Origin: Corynebacterium sp. NML140438
GTDB lineage: Bacteria > Actinomycetota > Actinomycetes > Mycobacteriales > Mycobacteriaceae
Direction: 5' to 3'
Assembly: GCF_001875725.1 (NCBI RefSeq)
Contig: NZ_MLCQ01000006.1
Coordinates: 1-41,749, forward strand
DNA: 41,749 nt
This document shows, one piece after another, positions 27,430-34,744 of the stretch. The stretch's first letter is position 1. Every line of letters starts with the position of its first letter. The notes under the pieces were generated by a model. It did not search any database and was not told the origin of the DNA. It worked only from the letters and a program-made list of their open reading frames with translations. The position numbers and the translations under genes were made by a program.

Positions 27430-27503
27430 GGGGCTATAGCTCAGTCGGTTAGAGCCGCGGACTCATAATCCGCTGGTCGCGGGTTCGAGCCCCGCTGGCC
27501 CCA
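27430..27503 (+). tRNA. tRNA with CAT anticodon (tRNA-Met, or Ile2)
   Basis: A full cloverleaf of 74 nt: acceptor GGGGCTA pairs with TGGCCCC, the D arm is GCTC/GAGC, the anticodon stem GCGGA/TCCGC surrounds CTCATAA, and the T arm GCGGG-TTCGAGC-CCCGC is perfect. CCA is not encoded. The CAT anticodon alone does not separate elongator Met from lysidine-modified Ile2; the initiator is unlikely because position 1 pairs with 72. It marks the left edge of a region rich in defence-like genes. Confidence 0.9.
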
Positions 27504-27522
27504 CAAAGTATTTAGCGTTAGG

Positions 27523-27975
27523 CTACCTTTCGTCCTCTTTTGGCAAGGATGCCGCACTTTCGTGTTGTCTCTGTTGGCCTCGATTAACGAATGTATTTGC
27601 GAGTGGAGTGAGGGTTGCTATTCCAAGAAATATTGACCCGGCAATGGACTCAGGAGGGTCTAGGAAGAGCAGACTCAAGAATGTGCCGACAATGCCGAGT
27701 ACAGTAATGATTGTGGCGACGATAAAGCCTGCTTTTGCCTCCCAGATTCTGTAGTCGAAGGCTTTCTGTGTATTCTGCCGGTCAGCGATAGTGTCTTGGT
27801 GGGCGTCGTCAAGAATTCGTTTACCGAGCCCACGTTCGATCTTCTCATAGCTGTCTATTATGTCCGGTGGAGGTATCGAGCTGGCCAGGAATGGCCGATA
27901 ATAGCCCCGTGTCTGGTTAGTCCTGTGCCATCTCCCGGAATTGTCGGTTGATTTGAGTACGGATATTGTTCCCAA
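27523..27975 (-). CDS. DUF2335-like membrane protein
   Basis: This protein has up to 150 residues. The segment SSIPPPDIIDSYEKIERGLG followed by a helical ADRQNTQKAFDYRIWEAK stretch and two transmembrane helices (AGFIVATIITVLGIVGTFLSLLF and IAGSIFLGIATLTPLANTFV) matches the layout of DUF2335 proteins, which often sit beside phage or defence genes. The TTG at 27975 has no ribosome site. A different upstream frame beginning MPDDNFPANPLKYV (ATG 28064) overlaps it and could be the true N-terminus joined by a frameshift; I cannot decide. Confidence 0.6.
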   Translation of the reverse strand: MGTISVLKSTDNSGRWHRTNQTRGYYRPFLASSIPPPDIIDSYEKIERGLGKRILDDAHQDTIADRQNTQKAFDYRIWEAKAGFIVATIITVLGIVGTFLSLLFLDPPESIAGSIFLGIATLTPLANTFVNRGQQRQHESAASLPKEDER

Positions 27976-28093
27976 TCTTGTTGAACGCTCGAGCTTGACG
28001 GGGTGGACCTGCCCCAGTAAAAGACGTACTTCAACGGGTTGGCAGGGAAATTGTCATCGGGCATAATAGAAAGAAACAGCTCAAAGGATTGTG

Positions 28094-28909
28094 ATGAATT
28101 CAAGCTCTGATCTCGATTTTTTGCTCCCGGAACTCCGCTCTCACGTGGCACAGTATTTTGAACGGAATGATTATTACCAGGCCGTAACTGAAGCGTTCAA
28201 ATTGGTTCGCCTCAGACTTGAAGAATTAACAGGTAATGAGAGTGCTAGCCGAGTTTTCGGAGAAAATACGCTTAACGAACAGTATTGGGGAAAAATTTAT
28301 GGCTGTAGCCCGAACAACCAGCGTGAGATAGACTACCGCAGGGCTGTTGGGTACCTCCACCTCGCGATCCAATATTTCAGGAATGAGTTGGTCCACCAGG
28401 TTGCGGATGAGCGTTTCGACCGGAATCTCGCGCTCTCTTATGTCGCAACGGCTAACCTCGCTCTACACTGCATTGGCCCTGGGCTTCCAGAAGAATGGTT
28501 TGACCTATTTAATACGGAGCTTAAAGCTGTTCATGGAGCCTACCGGGCCCGACGTTGGTTCTACTCCGATTTAGCCAGTGGTGGGTGGATGTCCAAGCTA
28601 AGTGAAGGCTTTCAGGCTGATGCCCTGGTGCCATCGCAATTGCAAAGGTTGAAAGAGGCCGTACTCGCCGACCTAGAACTGCAGCACTCATATGATAGAA
28701 GCAACATCGAGTTCATGAAGTTGGAGTTTGTAGCCGGACAGCTGAGCGATGAGGACATAGACGTCATCATCACTGCGGCAGAATCAAATCCGAATAACGA
28801 TCAGTCTGTGGGGTTCGAGGAATTCCTCCGGTACTGTAAACAAAAATATCCGACACTAGCCAGCGACCAGGTGGAGAACGCGCTCTCCCGGCGAGCGGTG
28901 GCTGAGTGA
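28094..28909 (+). CDS. TIGR02391/Ymh-like (Abi-type) protein
   Basis: This 271-residue soluble protein has an N-terminal half that follows the TIGR02391 (Hypoth_Ymh) pattern: LRSHVAQYFERNDYYQAVTE, AFKLVRLRLEELTG, then a helix AVGYLHLAIQYFRNELVHQV ending in R-N-x-x-x-H and ALSYVATANLALHCIG. R-N-x-x-x-H is the HEPN ribonuclease signature, so RNA cleavage is possible (inference). The C-terminal half is unrecognised and acidic. ATG at 28094 follows AAAGGA at 28084-28089; GTG 28091 is the alternative. It diverges from the DUF2335-like gene with about 118 bases between them. Confidence 0.65.
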   Translation: MNSSSDLDFLLPELRSHVAQYFERNDYYQAVTEAFKLVRLRLEELTGNESASRVFGENTLNEQYWGKIYGCSPNNQREIDYRRAVGYLHLAIQYFRNELVHQVADERFDRNLALSYVATANLALHCIGPGLPEEWFDLFNTELKAVHGAYRARRWFYSDLASGGWMSKLSEGFQADALVPSQLQRLKEAVLADLELQHSYDRSNIEFMKLEFVAGQLSDEDIDVIITAAESNPNNDQSVGFEEFLRYCKQKYPTLASDQVENALSRRAVAE

Positions 28910-29073
28910 TTAGTTAAAGCACTGATTCAGCAAGTGAAGTAATCTCCAATAGACTCAACCGCCGTGTTAGCTGCGGAAGGTTTGGTTGGCTATGCGGTGG
29001 TAGTCGGACCACATAGGGGTATGGGCGAAGAATTCTGTAACTTGAGAAGGTACTGAGTAGCCGGACCGCCGGA

Positions 29074-31356
29074 TTACACAAACCCGTGTTTGCGAATGAC
29101 CGCGCTACGTTTGCGGAACGCAGCGGTGAGCGCAGGGACTTGGTGGTCATGGAAGTCGAAAACCGTGGCGGCGCTTTCTGTACCGCGAGTGATGCGGCCG
29201 ATCTGCTGGATGACGTTGCCTTTGAACGCGGCGGGAGCTGCGAGGACGAGGGCGTCGAGAGCTGGCAGGTCCACGCCCTCGCCTGCGATCTGTGACATGG
29301 CGATGAGGATGAACTGGGGCGTGCTGTCGAGGGCCTTTCGGGTGGCTTTGCGGTCCTTGGACGACTGTGCGCCGTGGAGCGTAAAGATTGGCACGCGGAG
29401 GTCGTGGTGATCGCGCGTGAGTAGCGTTTTGAGGGCGATGATGTGCTCGCGACGCTTGACCAGCACAAGGACACTGCTTCCGTCGGAGGTGGCGCGGGCG
29501 ATGGTCTCGGCGATAAGTGTGTTGCGGGCGCTATCGGCGGCGAGGGCATTGTCGAGGTCTGGCCAGTAGAGGTGGGGCTCGTCGCAGGTGAACTCCGTGG
29601 TCTCCACAACGTAATGCTTGGGACCCGCATGCTCGAGTTCCATCGTGTGCCGGATAGGCCCACAGATCAGAGGTAGGAGGGCATCGAGGCCGTCGGATCG
29701 GTACGGAGTGGCGGTAAGGCCGTTGAAGAAGCGGACGTTGAGGTCTGCGAGGACGCGGGTGAGGCCAGCGGCGCCGACGCGGTGGCATTCGTCGATGATG
29801 ATGTAGCCGTAGTCATTAAGGAAGTCGGTGCGTGAGTCGGCTCGGCTGATGGACTGGGCGGTGACAATGTCGATGTCTCCGCTGAGTTTCTTGGAGTTGC
29901 CGCCGTATTGGCCGATGGTGGGGCCGTCGAGAAACTTGGTGAGCGCTTCGCGCCACTGCGTGGCGAGCTCCACATTGGGGACGATGATGACGGTCGGCAC
30001 TTGGCGGTGCGCGATCAGCGCGCAGGCCATCACGGTCTTGCCAGCGCCAGGAGGGGCAACGAGTACACCCGTGGGGTGTTTACGCATGGCTGCGACGGCT
30101 TTGCGCTGCTTGGGGCGCAGTTCGCCGGTGAACTCGGCTTGCAAGGTGCGAGGTTTGGGCGTTTTGCCGCGCCGGGTCACGGTGTAACCGGCGGTTTTGA
30201 GGATGGTGATGGCGTCGTCGAGTGTGCCGCGATCCAGGGTGAGAGTGTTGTCATGCTCGTCGAAACGGATAATGAGGCGGGGCGTTTGGAAGGTTGAAAG
30301 GCGTTGGGCCTGGCGGATGTAGAACTGTGGGTTGGGGATAGCGCCGAGGTGGCGAAGTGCGGTGGCTGTGGTGCCGTCGACGCCTTTGAGCGAGATGTGT
30401 ACTCGGGAATCGTGCGTGATGAGTACCTTGCCGCTTTGTTTGAGCGCTTTGAGTTCGGCCTTGGTCGGCGGTTGGGGAAGTTGGGTCTCTGGGTCTGGTT
30501 GCAGGCGAGCCGCGATTTTCTTGAGCTGGGACTTAGACACTTTGGCAATCGAGGCGAGGGTGGCGAATTGATCGTCGGTGGGCTCGAAGGAGGCGTCGAC
30601 AAAGATGGTGCGCTGCTGGGCGCGATGTTGGCCCGCGAGTGGGAGCGCAATGAGGTTGCCGAAGCCGTGGCGATTGCCGGGCAGCGTGTCCTGGGAAGGG
30701 AAGAAGCGATCGAAGCTGGTGAAGAACTGTTTCGGGCTGGCCTTAGCGAGCAAGCCAGTACCTACGGCGCGTGCGAGAGCAGCCGGGACGGGCTCGTCGA
30801 AGAAGAGCCACACGTGAGCACCGGTGCCGGAACGGGAGATTTCGATGAGGGGGTCGAGGCCGTACTTGCGACAGGTGCCGGCATACAGGCGGGCGGCGGT
30901 GCGGAAGTCGGCGTCATCGAAATCACAGGCGAGGAGGAAGCAGGTGTCGCCCTTGCATAGTGGGTAGAGACCGACGTGGAGGGTGTTGTCTCGACGGAGG
31001 TGCTGCTCGAGGACCTGCGGAGTGAGTGGCTTCAGGTTTGGATTGTTGCGGTCGTAACGGCCGTAAGATGCTGGTGACCAGCCTTTCTTCTCGCCGTTAT
31101 GCCATGCGACGGCGTACACGTCCTCGCGGCCACGGAAGTAGTCGGCGAACAGGCGCAGCTTTGCGTCGGGGGAGGAGGCGTTGGTGACTGTGGTGAGGTC
31201 TTCGGGTGCTGGTGTTTGTGATGCTTGGGCTGGCGTAGTGGGCGGTGTCTTTTGGGGCTCGGTGAGGAATGGCTCGAAATCATCGGTGCCAAGGAACTTC
31301 GCGAGCGCGCGCTCCAGCAGTTGCACGCGGGCCTCGAGGTCGTCTGCGTTTGGCAT
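29074..31356 (-). CDS. AEP primase-SF2 helicase protein, TOTE conflict-system type
   Basis: This 760-residue fusion opens with a short coiled N-terminus (VQLLERALAKFLG) and a linker. An archaeo-eukaryotic primase-like domain follows (about 70-290): FRGREDVYAVAWHNGEKKGW, the metal motif CFLLACDFDDADF, and SRSGTGAHVWLFF, then GNLIALPL. The SF2 helicase follows (about 420-760): Walker A VAPPGAGKTV, motif II IIIDECHR, motif III GLTATPYR, then VLVLVKRREHI and motif VI QQIGRITRG. This order is the core of so-called TOTE conflict proteins, proposed by comparative genomics to act against invading DNA. The start ATG 31356 has GGAG 7 nt upstream. High GC like the core genome. Confidence 0.85.
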   Translation of the reverse strand: MPNADDLEARVQLLERALAKFLGTDDFEPFLTEPQKTPPTTPAQASQTPAPEDLTTVTNASSPDAKLRLFADYFRGREDVYAVAWHNGEKKGWSPASYGRYDRNNPNLKPLTPQVLEQHLRRDNTLHVGLYPLCKGDTCFLLACDFDDADFRTAARLYAGTCRKYGLDPLIEISRSGTGAHVWLFFDEPVPAALARAVGTGLLAKASPKQFFTSFDRFFPSQDTLPGNRHGFGNLIALPLAGQHRAQQRTIFVDASFEPTDDQFATLASIAKVSKSQLKKIAARLQPDPETQLPQPPTKAELKALKQSGKVLITHDSRVHISLKGVDGTTATALRHLGAIPNPQFYIRQAQRLSTFQTPRLIIRFDEHDNTLTLDRGTLDDAITILKTAGYTVTRRGKTPKPRTLQAEFTGELRPKQRKAVAAMRKHPTGVLVAPPGAGKTVMACALIAHRQVPTVIIVPNVELATQWREALTKFLDGPTIGQYGGNSKKLSGDIDIVTAQSISRADSRTDFLNDYGYIIIDECHRVGAAGLTRVLADLNVRFFNGLTATPYRSDGLDALLPLICGPIRHTMELEHAGPKHYVVETTEFTCDEPHLYWPDLDNALAADSARNTLIAETIARATSDGSSVLVLVKRREHIIALKTLLTRDHHDLRVPIFTLHGAQSSKDRKATRKALDSTPQFILIAMSQIAGEGVDLPALDALVLAAPAAFKGNVIQQIGRITRGTESAATVFDFHDHQVPALTAAFRKRSAVIRKHGFV

Positions 31357-31460
31357 GGTTGGCTCCGGTTATTCGGGGGGATCGATGGAGACAGTGTAAC
31401 TGGGCCGGAGCGAGCTGGGCGACGGTATGCTGATTTGCAGCGTGGAGAGAGAATAAAACG

Positions 31461-31667
31461 ATGCAGCTGGAGCTACATCGCACGAATGATGCTGAGCTTC
31501 TGGAACGGAAACGCGACCTCGTGGCTCGGCTCGAGGAGCAGTTGGGAGATCATCAGCTCACCCCGGATTGGCTACGATTTCTTGCAGACTCGGGATCGCT
31601 TACGCTGCAAGAACGCGCTATTTACGATGAGTTGTGCCGCGTTTTAACACTTTTGCAGGAGGGGTAA
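31461..31667 (+). CDS. small helical protein beside the TOTE helicase
   Basis: This 68-residue charged protein begins MQLELHRTNDAELLERK and ends CRVLTLLQEG. It is predicted almost wholly helical (LLERKRDLVARLEEQLG) with no cysteine-rich or membrane part. GGAGAGAGA (31444-31452) lies somewhat far upstream of the ATG. It diverges from the helicase gene across about 105 bases, so the two could share a control region. Not recognised; moderate chance it is a spurious frame. Confidence 0.5.
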   Translation: MQLELHRTNDAELLERKRDLVARLEEQLGDHQLTPDWLRFLADSGSLTLQERAIYDELCRVLTLLQEG

Positions 31668-31784
31668 GGTACGCCGGGGAGAAGCGGCCTTCGCTTATAT
31701 ATTTGGAAATGGAAGCCAACCCCATGAACGAATTGGTAACCAGGTTTCGCAATTGAAGTTCCCTACATCCCGCAAAGTCCCCAG

Positions 31785-32639
31785 TTAGGCACTGAGTCGA
31801 CGGTTAAGGCTCTCGGCATGCTCTCGTATGTGGTTGCTTGCGATGAGCGTCACGTTGAGGTCATGGCAAAAGGCTTTGAACCGTTCGTAATTCTCTTGCT
31901 GGGCAGACGTGGTCGGGTCTAGGGCAACCGCAGTGATCGAGAGGTGGTCTTTACTGATCTCGATTGGGGAGTCGTTGTACTTGAGCATGCCGCCTTCTTG
32001 CCACAGCTTGTCGATCTTCAACGTCCACGCATCGATGCGGGACCGTGTTGTAGCAGAACTGTTTACTTGGAAATTAAAAGCTTGATTCAGTTCCAATACG
32101 GTGTCTTCTCGCACTACGGCGAGGTTGAGATCGAGCTCGCGCCTGGCAACGGAGACATCGGCATCCGGAACTGTGGCTTTTCCGAGTTCCGGGAACGAGC
32201 GGTACACAGTGCGGATTTCCCTCTTCAACTGGCGGACTCCCGGTTTGACATCGCTTTGCGCTTGGCCGCCAATCAAAGTGTCAAAAAGCAACTGGGTTGC
32301 CTCGGAAATGTTTGCTGCATCCATGCTTTTGACTTGGTCGACTCGGATTATGTTCATCCAATGGCTACTGACAAAAGTTAAGTAGCCACGAAGTGAATAG
32401 CGATCCCCAAGGTAGAGAGGTTCTGTAGGAGCAGAAAGCTGCTCTAGTTCGTTCTTAAAATTTTGTAGCGCATGTTTGATCGCGTCTCGATTATCAGAAT
32501 CAGTGAGCGCTCGGTGGGCATCCTTGAACCGGAACTGCGATTGTCCCGTGTGTGGATCGAGCACGATTACACCCACGCCGATGGTGGTGATCCCCATCGG
32601 CTGGGGGACTGCCCGAACGGTCCAGTAGTCGAATCGCAT
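31785..32639 (-). CDS. DUF3037-domain protein
   Basis: This 284-residue protein starts MRFDYWTVRAVPQPM and shows GVGVIVLDPHTGQSQFRFK, the N-terminal hallmark of DUF3037, whose genes almost always sit beside a HipA-like kinase gene. The C-terminal half is helical and ends NVTLIASNHIREHAESLNRRL. Its ATG is 1 base after the kinase stop (TGACATG), so translation is coupled. Members may act as partner or antitoxin to the kinase; that role is inferred from pairing only. Confidence 0.75.
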   Translation of the reverse strand: MRFDYWTVRAVPQPMGITTIGVGVIVLDPHTGQSQFRFKDAHRALTDSDNRDAIKHALQNFKNELEQLSAPTEPLYLGDRYSLRGYLTFVSSHWMNIIRVDQVKSMDAANISEATQLLFDTLIGGQAQSDVKPGVRQLKREIRTVYRSFPELGKATVPDADVSVARRELDLNLAVVREDTVLELNQAFNFQVNSSATTRSRIDAWTLKIDKLWQEGGMLKYNDSPIEISKDHLSITAVALDPTTSAQQENYERFKAFCHDLNVTLIASNHIREHAESLNRRLSA

Positions 32640-32640
32640 G

Positions 32641-33447
32641 TCAGATTCCTTGCTTGTCTCGGTAGCGCTTTAATATATCGCGGGTAGTGTCTTTTCGCGA
32701 CAAGGCATAATTTATGAGCGCGTTCGCTTCGCTTTCGGAGATACCCCACTCGGGTGGTAGAGCATCCCACAACACATCACACAGTGATTTATCGAGCCTA
32801 TCAAGAGCGTCTATCGCTTTATCCCAAGACCGTGTCGGAATTTTCTCCCGCAGCATTGGAATACGAGGTACTCCGGTTGGTGAATCAATAGGGGAGAACC
32901 CCCAGGGATACGGCGCCGAGTCGAACCAGAGCCCATGGTCTATTGACCACAATGCGTAGTCATCAGCACTGTCAACGAGTATTTGTAGATCTTCTTGTGC
33001 GTTACAGAGTACCCACATGGCAATCAGCTTTGGAATCTGGTTCGGATTGGAGTCATCTGTAACGTGAGGAATTACTTCGAAATCCTGCTGCAGGGTCCCG
33101 CTATGTAATGTCTCCGAGCCGAACAATGGGGTTCCGGAGAGCCGATATCGCTGCAGCCCAGCCCCAACCATACTGTTGCGCAGCCCCTCGGGAACGTAGA
33201 TAATGTTCCATGGGCGAACTCGCGCACCGAGTCTATCTCCGATGATGCTTGCCGCTACTTCATTGACTACGGCTTCTCTACCGTGATCGCTTTCGAGTCG
33301 TTTACACCAATACATCTTGCCGTCACTGGCACGGCCAAGGAACGGTTTTGTTCCTGTTCCCCAAGCGACCTCCCCGATAATCGCGAGTTCGATTCGCTCA
33401 CGCTGTCGTCGATGGGCTTCAAGAGAAACTATGTTTTCGGCCGACAT
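32641..33447 (-). CDS. HipA-like kinase-fold protein (HipA_2 type)
   Basis: This 268-residue protein starts at ATG 33447 with GGAG 6 nt upstream. The N-lobe shows GKMYWCKRLESDHGREAVVNE, with a candidate ATP-binding Lys and a following Glu-containing helix (EVAASIIGDRLG). The metal-binding D-x-G equivalent is ALWSIDHGLWF. The segment where relatives carry an N-x-D-R catalytic loop reads WVLCNAQEDLQILVDS, so the usual Asp-Arg pair is not obvious and activity is uncertain. The C-terminus is helical (WDKAIDALDRLDKSLCDVLW). It forms a coupled pair with the DUF3037 gene; such pairs are proposed toxin-antitoxin or defence units. Confidence 0.75.
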   Translation of the reverse strand: MSAENIVSLEAHRRQRERIELAIIGEVAWGTGTKPFLGRASDGKMYWCKRLESDHGREAVVNEVAASIIGDRLGARVRPWNIIYVPEGLRNSMVGAGLQRYRLSGTPLFGSETLHSGTLQQDFEVIPHVTDDSNPNQIPKLIAMWVLCNAQEDLQILVDSADDYALWSIDHGLWFDSAPYPWGFSPIDSPTGVPRIPMLREKIPTRSWDKAIDALDRLDKSLCDVLWDALPPEWGISESEANALINYALSRKDTTRDILKRYRDKQGI

Positions 33448-33667
33448 AAGTCACTCCGCTCACTGCAAATTGGTCTTAATCGAATTGTCGTCTTATTGGG
33501 CTCCATCCTAATGGTTCAGAATGCTTGGGCGGAGCGGTTGCGTTCGTCAATTCCAAAGGGAAATCGCCGATAGTAATAGCAAGCCAGACGTATCGAGGTC
33601 CTGCTGCTGACTAGCTGGAAAACGCTGTGGAACCTAATGATTCCTGGGGTTGGGATCTTCTGGCGCA

Positions 33668-34444
33668 CTATTCGCAAGCGATTCCGTCGCCGTCCCGGTC
33701 GAGCTTCCTGCTGTAGCCGGGTTGCCCCTCGTAGATCGGCGCGGCCCCGGCAGCGCGTGCCTCGGAGCAGTTGGCGTAGTAAACACGGGCTGGTGCTGGG
33801 GCAGGCGCAGCTGGCATTGGTTGCTCGATTACAGGCTCGGGTACGGGAGCCTGTGCAGGTTCTTCGGCTGGGATGTCGGCGAATTTGGCGATGCCTGCCG
33901 TGGTCTCTTCGGATGTGAAACTGGTTGTGGAGGAGCTGCTGTGAGTGGAGCTGGTTGTCGACGTGCGTGTTGTAGTGGTTGCTGCTGAGGTGGATTCACT
34001 CACGGTAGAAGTAGTTGTCGGCGCAGCGCTGGTCGGAGTGGGCTCCGTATCAGGGGTGTCCTCGAGTTCGGGGGAGAGGCTGCTACCAGCGATAAGCAAC
34101 ACGAGCGTTGTCAACCAGACAAGAGGCCACCTGCGGTTTACTGGGGTGAACTGAGGGGCATCGCCCATGCTGTTGAGAACCAACGAGTCGCGCTGGCGAT
34201 CGAGTAGCTTGCGCAGCTGCTCGTGGTTCGCCACAGCTTCTTGTGTCTCCTCGTAGTGCTTCTTATCTTGGGTCTCGCACCACAACCACCAGGCGCCCGG
34301 CACAATGAAGGCTGCGGCAAGCAGGATGCCACCAATTCCGCCGGAAAACACGCGGATGACGCCGAGCGCTATCGCGATCCAAGCGAGCACTGTTTTGGTT
34401 TTAGAAGAAGACCGTTGTGTTTGTGGCTGGGTGGCGTAACTCAT
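33668..34444 (-). CDS. membrane protein with a C-terminal excalibur domain
   Basis: This 258-residue protein has an N-terminal hydrophobic region with two helices (TVLAWIAIALGVIRVF and GGILLAAAFIVPGAWWLW), a third helix WPLVWLTTLVLLIAG, a long Ser/Thr-rich extracytoplasmic stalk (about residues 130-180) and a Pro/Ala linker. It ends in an excalibur domain: YYANCSEARAAGAAPIY and KLDRDGDGIACE, with D-x-D-x-D-G calcium-binding spacing and two cysteines. It probably sits in the membrane with the domain facing the wall. GAAAGG ribosome site precedes the ATG, and an 11-base C run (minus strand) lies 25 bases upstream of the start. A smaller secreted excalibur protein is at 40274. Confidence 0.85.
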   Translation of the reverse strand: MSYATQPQTQRSSSKTKTVLAWIAIALGVIRVFSGGIGGILLAAAFIVPGAWWLWCETQDKKHYEETQEAVANHEQLRKLLDRQRDSLVLNSMGDAPQFTPVNRRWPLVWLTTLVLLIAGSSLSPELEDTPDTEPTPTSAAPTTTSTVSESTSAATTTTRTSTTSSTHSSSSTTSFTSEETTAGIAKFADIPAEEPAQAPVPEPVIEQPMPAAPAPAPARVYYANCSEARAAGAAPIYEGQPGYSRKLDRDGDGIACE

Positions 34445-34468
34445 GGTTGACCTTTCGGTTCAAGGCGC

Positions 34469-34479
34469 GGGGGGGGGGG
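34469..34479. repeat. homopolymer G11 upstream of the excalibur gene
   Basis: Eleven consecutive G (C on the gene's strand) end 25 bases before the ATG at 34444, between the likely promoter and the ribosome site. Such tracts slip readily; length may vary or be misread. Confidence 0.85.
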
Positions 34480-34491
34480 TACCATCAGGGT

Positions 34492-34534
34492 AAGCGAAAG
34501 GCCCGAGGATGCGGAAACCTCGGGCCTTTCGCTT
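34492..34534 (-). terminator. strong bidirectional terminator after tRNA-Asn
   Basis: A perfect 17-bp stem: AAGCGAAAGGCCCGAGG at 34492-34508 pairs with CCTCGGGCCTTTCGCTT at 34518-34534, loop of 9. It begins 3 bases past the tRNA-Asn 3' end and insulates it from the excalibur gene. Confidence 0.9.
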
Positions 34535-34536
34535 TG

Positions 34537-34609
34537 CTCCTCCAACTGGGCTCGAACCAGTGACCCTTCGATTAACAGTCGAATGCTCTGCCAACTGAGC
34601 TATGGAGGA
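34537..34609 (-). tRNA. tRNA-Asn (GTT)
   Basis: A 73-nt cloverleaf on the minus strand. Acceptor TCCTCCA pairs with TGGAGGA, with discriminator G. The D arm is GCTC/GAGC, the anticodon stem TCGA/TCGA encloses CTGTTAA with anticodon GTT, and the T arm is CTGG-TTCGAGC-CCAG. CCA is not encoded. It is the right edge of the defence-rich stretch that begins at the CAT tRNA. Confidence 0.95.
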
Positions 34610-34744
34610 ATACGCACTAGGTGCGAAAGACACTCTAGCGCATGACATGGAACAAGGGAAATCTGCGGTCCGCATAGACTGGGAACTGGCGTAAAGGTGG
34701 GGGAATGGGCGTCGAAAAGTGGGAAGAAGCTGTAGCGTGGGGCC

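Noticed and set aside
28914..29663. Minus-strand Ser/Pro-rich frame inside the helicase gene
   Set aside because: It is an alternate frame of the helicase region with no independent support.
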